A stretch of 64,000 nucleotides of DNA from Candidatus Paceibacterota bacterium. GTDB lineage: Bacteria; Verrucomicrobiota; Verrucomicrobiia; Limisphaerales; UBA8199. The stretch covers positions 1 through 64,000 of the forward strand of contig DAOTCE010000023.1 of assembly GCA_035452965.1 (NCBI GenBank), given 5' to 3'. Positions 61,862 through 64,000 of this stretch are shown here, piece by piece. Below the pieces are notes generated by a model. That model saw only the letters and a list, made by a program, of their open reading frames with translations. It was not told where the DNA came from and made no database searches. Each line of letters begins with the position of its first letter. Positions within the stretch are counted from its first letter, which is position 1. The position numbers were made by a program, and so were the translations under genes.

Positions 61862-63394
61862 ATGAGACTCCTGTCGCTAATACTGGTCTTGGCGTTGCCA
61901 GCCGTGACGCATTCCCAGTTCCTGTTCGTAACCAACAATGGTGCCATTACCATCACCGGATACAACGGCTCCGGAGGCACGGTGGTCATCCCCAGCGAGA
62001 CCAACGGTCTGCCCGTAACCGGCATTGGGTTCCAGGCGTTCTATAACCGCAGCAGCGTGACTGGCATTACCATTCCCAACAGCGTGACCAATATTGGAGA
62101 GGACGCATTCCGTGGCTGCAGCGGCCTGACCAGCATGGTGATCCCTGACAGCGTCGTGGGCATTAGCGCAGGGATGTTCCAGAGCTGTGCCAACTTGACC
62201 AACGTCATGATTCCCGACAGCGTCACGGTGATCGGGGACAGCGCGTTCTATCTCTGCATTTGGCTTAATAACGTCACCATTCCCGACAGCGTCGCCAGCA
62301 TCGGGGTCCAGGCTTTCTATAGCTGCACCCACCTTACCAACCTAACGATCGGCGGGAGCGTTACCAGCATTGGAAACAATGCGTTCGATTCATGCACCGC
62401 CCTGGCGGATGTGCGAATCCCGGACAGTGTAACCAGTCTGGGAAGCCGGGCCTTTTATGGCTGCAGCGGCCTCACTAACGTCGTGGTCGGCAACAGCGTC
62501 ACCAATCTTCCAACTGACCTGTTCCGAAACTGCAGCGGCTTGAGCACGGTCGCGCTGCCTACGAACCTCCTCAGCATTCAATCTGGCGCATTTTGGCTCT
62601 GCACGAGCCTTACCAATATCGCGATCCCCAACGCCGTGCGCACGATCGGGGGGAACGCTTTCCAACAATGCCATAGCTTAACCAGCGTCACGATCCCTGA
62701 CAGTGTCACCAGCATGGGCAATTCTGCGTTTGGGGTCTGCAGCAACCTCACCAGTGTCACAATCGGCAACGGGCTAACCAACATTCCGTTCCAGTGTTTT
62801 AGTTCCTGCGCTGCCCTGGCGCGTGTGACCATCGGCAACGGTGTCACGAGCATCGGAACCATAGCGTTCCAGTTTTGCCGAGCACTCACGAACGTTATGA
62901 TGGGCAACCACATTGGCACCATCGGCCAGAGTGCCTTCGATTCCTGCACCAACCTGGCCAGCATCACGATTCCAAGGAGCGTTACCAACATCGTTGACTC
63001 CGCCTTTTATCTCTGCACCGGCCTGAGGGCCGTGTACTTCCAAGGCGACGCTCCCACCGCTGGTGCAATGATCTTCAACTATGCATTCAACGTAATCGTC
63101 TATTATCTGCCAGGCACGACGGGCTGGACTTCCACGTTCAAAAGTCGCCCGGCCTTGCTCTGGAACCCGCAGGCGCAGGGTAGCGGACCCAATTTCGGGG
63201 TGCGGACGAATAGATTCGGGTTTGACATCGCCGGAACGGCCAATATCCCCATCGCGGTAGAAGCGAGTTCAGGCTTGGCAAGCCCAAACTGGGTCTTGCT
63301 TGCGAGTTGCACTCTCACCAACGGTTCTGTCTATTTCAGCGACCCCGACTGGACGAATTACCCGACGCGCTTCTACCGCATCCGCTCGCCGTGA
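61862..63394 (+). CDS. BspA-type leucine-rich-repeat surface protein
   Basis: From the ATG at 61,862 (others at 61,847 and 61,790) the protein has 510 residues with a signal peptide (MRLLSLILVLALPAVTHSQ). About fifteen 23-residue LRR_5 (BspA) repeats follow, with consensus IPDSVTxIGxxAFxxCxxLTxV, between about residues 40 and 400. The DNA therefore shows 69-bp periodicity. The last 60 residues are the FYR-ending module. BspA-like proteins are exported or surface-bound and bind other proteins or host matrix; the partner here is unknown. Hairpin repeats lie on both sides of the gene, in the same orientation. Confidence 0.85.
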   Translation: MRLLSLILVLALPAVTHSQFLFVTNNGAITITGYNGSGGTVVIPSETNGLPVTGIGFQAFYNRSSVTGITIPNSVTNIGEDAFRGCSGLTSMVIPDSVVGISAGMFQSCANLTNVMIPDSVTVIGDSAFYLCIWLNNVTIPDSVASIGVQAFYSCTHLTNLTIGGSVTSIGNNAFDSCTALADVRIPDSVTSLGSRAFYGCSGLTNVVVGNSVTNLPTDLFRNCSGLSTVALPTNLLSIQSGAFWLCTSLTNIAIPNAVRTIGGNAFQQCHSLTSVTIPDSVTSMGNSAFGVCSNLTSVTIGNGLTNIPFQCFSSCAALARVTIGNGVTSIGTIAFQFCRALTNVMMGNHIGTIGQSAFDSCTNLASITIPRSVTNIVDSAFYLCTGLRAVYFQGDAPTAGAMIFNYAFNVIVYYLPGTTGWTSTFKSRPALLWNPQAQGSGPNFGVRTNRFGFDIAGTANIPIAVEASSGLASPNWVLLASCTLTNGSVYFSDPDWTNYPTRFYRIRSP

Positions 63395-63404
63395 ATAGCG
63401 CGGA

Positions 63405-63444
63405 CTGACGTCCGCGACTACGGCTGGGTAGCCGCCGTCGTTAG
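63405..63444. repeat. Hairpin repeat, copy 4
   Basis: CTGACGTCCGCGACTAC at 63,405-63,421 and GTAGCCGCCGTCGTTAG at 63,428-63,444 form the same imperfect hairpin as copies 1 and 2, just after the LRR stop codon and in the same orientation. It may serve as a downstream hairpin for the LRR transcript. Confidence 0.85.
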
Positions 63445-63620
63445 CCCAACTTCGCGAACTGGAGGGCGGGGCCGGTGTCCTGGCAAGGGTTTGTGGGCGG
63501 GGCTTGCTGAGCTTCCAGATGGACCAGGAGGGGCTGGAGGAAGCGCCGGGTGCCCCTTGATAGGAGTTCCCTGCAACAAAGGTGTCTCTGGCCGATACCC
63601 AATAGCCGGATAGCCGATAG

Positions 63621-63887
63621 CTAAGGAGTTCTCTTGCCGTAGGGCGGCGGGGTTTCCTGCACGGTCATCGTTTCCGGGCTCGCGGCTCCGAGGGTTTCAA
63701 ACAGCAGGCGGTGCATGTCTCCCTTGCCGGCGCGCTTGGAGACATGCAGCATTTCCACGCCCACGAGGTTATCCTGGGCGTCATAGTCCAGCACCACGCC
63801 GGGGGCGACTTGCTCCGAATCGGCAATCTCCGTGTCGTTGAGGCGCAGGTAGAGCGCGTCGGCTGCCGGATCAATCGTCAGTCTCAC
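63621..63887 (-). CDS. DUF2283 domain protein
   Basis: This 88-residue protein starts at a GTG and matches the DUF2283 pattern: IDPAADALYLRLNDTEIADSEQ followed by LDYDAQDNLVGVEML. The last 40 residues are not conserved-looking. DUF2283 proteins are small and cytoplasmic and often sit beside DUF4258 genes, where they have been suggested to act as a toxin-antitoxin-like pair. Here the GTG overlaps the stop codon of the upstream DUF4258 gene by 4 bp (GTGA), so the two are translationally coupled. Confidence 0.85.
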   Translation of the reverse strand: MRLTIDPAADALYLRLNDTEIADSEQVAPGVVLDYDAQDNLVGVEMLHVSKRAGKGDMHRLLFETLGAASPETMTVQETPPPYGKRTP

Positions 63888-64000
63888 AGTTTGCCTTTCA
63901 TGCTTCGGTCAAAATGCACCGTGATGACCTTGAGCGGATGGGCCCGCGGATCGCACACGACGCGCAGCACACGATAGCCTTGTTCCGCGATTGCCGCCAG
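63884..64000 (-). CDS. DUF4258 domain protein, 3' part only
   Basis: The minus strand from the window edge reads, in frame and ending at the TGA at 63,884-63,886, LAAIAEQGYRVLRVVCDP followed by HPLKVITVHFDRSMKGKL. The VITVHFDR strand is the typical end of DUF4258 proteins. The N-terminal part lies beyond position 64,000. It precedes and overlaps the DUF2283 gene, a common pairing that may be a toxin-antitoxin-like module. The activity of neither partner can be read from this fragment. Confidence 0.75.
   Translation of the reverse strand: MAAIAEQGYRVLRVVCDPRAHPLKVITVHFDRSMKGKL

Noticed and set aside
62050..63010. Regular 69-bp repetition considered as a CRISPR or tandem-repeat array
   Set aside because: The repetition is the coding periodicity of 23-residue leucine-rich repeats, with no constant repeat/spacer boundary.

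Overview
The window comes from a GC-rich bacterium, most likely a Verrucomicrobiota member of the Pedosphaera/Limisphaerales type. This rests on the mix of large secreted glycoside hydrolases with no SusC/SusD pair, DUF6259 and GHL10 proteins, a CXPSR sulfatase, Ig-rich secreted proteins, and a recurring C-terminal module ending in FYR. It is an inference; there is no rRNA or other marker that fixes the taxon.

Bases 1-17,000 hold secreted enzymes: a ceramidase-fold protein, a GH36-like alpha-galactosidase with an N-terminal NPCBM domain, a lipoprotein amidase_2, a five-bladed-propeller hydrolase-like protein, a TolB-like propeller, a 1,033-residue amidase_3 with FN3/Ig domains, a sulfatase and a GHL10 protein. 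A 548-bp gap at 11,454-12,001 contains a perfect 54-bp palindrome. Bases 17,000-20,500 hold a stand-alone CBM48 protein, a small unknown protein, a nitroreductase and a prolyl oligopeptidase.

Bases 20,632-29,204 form a tight minus-strand operon (SDR, MFS transporter, DUF6259 hydrolase, GH50-like agarase-type protein, mutarotase-like protein, enolase-superfamily dehydratase). A XylR-type regulator is read divergently from it. Together they look like a unit that releases, imports and dehydrates or oxidises a sugar or sugar acid. A GH97 enzyme and a second DUF6259 protein follow. Bases 34,807-45,826 form a second minus-strand run: GH10 xylanase, ceramidase-fold protein, two unclassified probable TIM-barrel enzymes (one with an N-terminal LamG domain), a GH39-like enzyme and a decayed alpha-galactosidase copy.

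Bases 46,000-60,000 are more ordinary: Crp/Fnr regulator, radical SAM protein, response regulator, Fhs, TPR protein, MtnA, DUF7832-like protein, AsmA-like giant protein, ARPP-1 protein, and IlvD. The IlvD is unusual: it carries about 180 extra residues, resembling an NTF2/SnoaL-like fold, between its two domains, with its known cluster and active-site residues intact. The end of the window has NamZ (DUF1343), a BspA-type leucine-rich-repeat protein bracketed by hairpin-forming repeats, and a DUF2283/DUF4258 pair cut by the window edge.

The strongest candidates for something undescribed are the IlvD with the inserted domain, the two unclassified hydrolases at 37,142-42,796, the shared FYR module, the 54-bp palindrome and the repeat family around the LRR gene.
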